From assembly GCA_963970005.1 (NCBI GenBank), contig CAXAMN010023306.1:522159-586158 (forward strand): DNA of 64,000 nt, read 5' to 3'. The DNA comes from Durusdinium trenchii. Its lineage: Eukaryota > Sar > Dinophyceae > Suessiales > Symbiodiniaceae. Below, piece by piece: positions 62,375-64,000 of the stretch. Under the pieces are notes generated by a model that had not been told where the DNA came from, ran no database searches, and saw only the letters and a list, made by a program, of their open reading frames with translations. A program made the translations under genes and the position numbers. How positions within the stretch are numbered: the first letter of the stretch is position 1; every line of letters begins with the position of its first letter.

Positions 62375-62663
62375 TCATACCGAGCAAGACTGGTCGCAAG
62401 TCAGCAAAATAAAAGGACCAAAGCGCCCTTCACGCTTGAAGTAAGACTCCTCCTTCTTCCTGTCAACGGCCACGCCGTGTCCGAGGAAAAATGTGGCCAT
62501 GGAAGTGGTCGTTGAGAGCTCCCCAAGGCTTTTCAAGGTACCATCAATTCTGTCCGCCCTAGCTCTTACACTGCCATTGTGTACAGCATGTTGCAGCTGC
62601 ATTCTCATGTGCCTCCTAGCTTGTTGGATCAGGAACTCTCGCCGCACAGCCAAGCATTCCTCG
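62375..62663 (-). CDS. Minus-strand exon, strongly coding
   Basis: After GAGCCGAG|G the frame stays open for about 95 codons to TGA at 62375. It begins with a basic Gln/Arg-rich helix (FLIQQARRHMRMQLQHAV) and later reads LGHGVAVDRKKEESYFKREG. The upstream 200 bp are open in other minus frames, so the 5' join is unclear. Confidence 0.55.
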
Positions 62664-62870
62664 GCTCACGCAGACTCACACCAATGGTCTCGCTCCTGTC
62701 ACTAGTTTGCCAAATCGGGCGTTTGAGTCGGCAGGTCTTATTCCTCGGATCGAATCGTCCAAACATGCTCCTTCGCAATGGTCCAGAACACGAGGCCACG
62801 GCAGCCGCGATGCTTTCCCTTACCGATCTCACACCCTGTGCAATTTAGCTTCTATCAATGGAAGACTCAC

Positions 62871-63030
62871 TTGCAGCACTTGCACTCGTTCCTGGTCGAC
62901 AGTCCTGAAATCGGACATGTCCGAGGCTTCAAAGCACGAAGAACATGGTTGTGCAATGTTGCGCAAAATAGGGAGACCCTCCAACCACTGGGCTTTGCGG
63001 CTTTGCTTCTCGTCCGAGCCAACTGCCACT
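62871..63030 (-). CDS. Minus-strand exon
   Basis: Text DEKQSRKAQWLEGLPILRNI then FRTVDQERVQVLQ, up to a consensus GTGAGT donor (62865-62870). Read-through also stays open to TGA at 62829, so splicing is not certain. Confidence 0.5.
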
Positions 63031-63278
63031 CCCCGGCATTCGCATGAGAGGGTGAGGTCTCTTTGAGGTGAGATGTCCCTTTGCTTAGGGCCACACCTTT
63101 GCAGGCCCCATTCCTATGGAATGACAATCTAAAGGTCTTATACAGTAAGCAATTATAACTGTTTCACTGGATGAAAACAAATCAATCAGAACATACAAAT
63201 ATAGATTATATATATAGTATAAACATAGAATAAAACATATTATGTGTATATATACATATATATTATGAAATGTCTTCT

Positions 63279-63530
63279 TTACAATATCTTATAATCCTGT
63301 GTTTGGGCTATGTCAGCCGGCTGCGGGTAGGATCTGACATGATCTGACATCCCACGCCAGCACGCCCTCTCCTCGCTGACAATGCTTCGAAGAGCGCTTG
63401 CCGAATCGAAGCTCCACGGCGCATGTGGATCCACGCGAGGGAAGTCCAGAAGTACTTGGGATGGATGCTCTGTAGCCTCAAGGTTGTGCACAGGAATCTC
63501 TCAATGCAGGAGAGCCGCATGCAAAAAACA
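63279..63530 (-). CDS. Minus-strand coding block, two frames open
   Basis: One frame gives LLDFPRVDPHAPWSFDSASA and the other FWTSLAWIHMRRGASIRQAL. Both have coding-like codon bias. One is probably a real exon. Confidence 0.4.
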
Positions 63531-63628
63531 CATCATCAAATGTTCAATAGATTTTTCAGGACACAAAACATCTGGATCATTCCACCAACATCACGCTTGA
63601 GAAAAGAGTCCGATTCAGGTTCTAAAGC

Positions 63629-63842
63629 ATGCATGTTCGTTCATCTTCAAACGATGACCTCCTCACACGAACATTGCACGAAGGCCTCTTAGCTGCTGCG
63701 AACATTGTTGGGCTAAGTGGCACCAGCTTCAGTGCGAAGGCCCAGAGCAATCGACCCCTGGTCAACCCGCAGCCAGAGATGTCAGCCGAGTTCCTGAAAA
63801 ACGTCTGGCCAGCAAAGGACAACATATGCACGCGCAAACGTA
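63629..63842 (+). CDS. Plus-strand exon at the right end
   Basis: An open plus frame from ATG 63629 with clear codon periodicity (LLTRTLHEGLLAAANIVGLS, later MSAEFLKNVWPAKDN). Possible acceptor TCTAAAG and donor AAAC|GTACAC. It is the only confident plus exon between 47 kb and the end. Confidence 0.5.
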
Positions 63843-64000
63843 CACACACAATTCAAAGGTTTGCTGCCAAATGTTGGCGTTCTAACTGCCGTTTTGGGGT
63901 TTGACGAATGAGTTGGAGGGTCTCCAAATCCCGAAGTGTGTCTTTATACGGTATCTGGCCTTCTACTTCTAATCTTTATCCATCTTCCCGGAGACCTCAT

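Noticed and set aside
1..64000. CRISPR arrays, bacterial operons, insertion sequences, rRNA genes
   Set aside because: No spaced direct repeats of CRISPR type, no transposase or reverse transcriptase motifs that I could recognise, and no rRNA-like conserved cores. The genome style is eukaryotic.

Overview
The window looks like nuclear DNA of a dinoflagellate, most like a Symbiodiniaceae-type genome. Genes are sparse and split into many short exons (50-250 nt) with mostly weak GT donors and acceptors of the form AG|G. At least one intron fits best with a GC donor. Coding blocks have G/C-rich third codon positions inside AT-richer, repeat-filled DNA, and there are no bacterial-style long ORFs. 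Neighbouring genes mostly share one strand. Nearly all gene models here are inferred by eye from reading frame, codon bias and splice signals. Joins between exons are tentative unless I state that the phases fit.

Layout. 0-10.8 kb: a long minus-strand run of about 25 short exons (locus A) of unknown function that runs off the left edge. Inside it lies a broken copy of a small secreted-protein gene (8.9-9.1 kb). 11.8-13.7 kb: plus-strand coding blocks. 13.8-18.9 kb: AT-rich and tandem repeats with an assembly gap. 19.0-21.5 kb: a DEG/HtrA-type serine protease on the minus strand, with further minus-strand exons up to 22.6 kb. 24.6-25.5 kb: a 22-bp minisatellite. 27.4-28.2 kb: a small cysteine-rich secreted-protein gene broken by an 8-bp duplication, next to another minus-strand gene. 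29.4-33.8 kb: a minus-strand gene built of many coiled-coil exons. 34.7-35.3 kb (minus) and 35.5-37.3 kb (plus): a head-to-head gene pair. 38.8-41.0 kb: a type II membrane protein resembling a glycosyltransferase. 41.7-45.2 kb: an array of about 370-bp repeats with a 10-N gap. 45.4-46.2 kb: a plus-strand gene. 46.4-53.8 kb: several minus-strand genes, one ending in clathrin-box-like motifs. 54.1-56.0 kb: a complete three-exon MOG1/RANGRF gene, the best-supported gene here. 56.3-63.5 kb: more minus-strand exons. 63.6 kb: a plus-strand exon.

Only three loci could be assigned to families: MOG1 (nuclear transport, Ran), the DEG protease (quality-control proteolysis) and, more weakly, the glycosyltransferase-like membrane protein. 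Nothing suggests the genes form one pathway. The shared feature is the same-strand arrangement, with repeat families sitting in introns and between genes.
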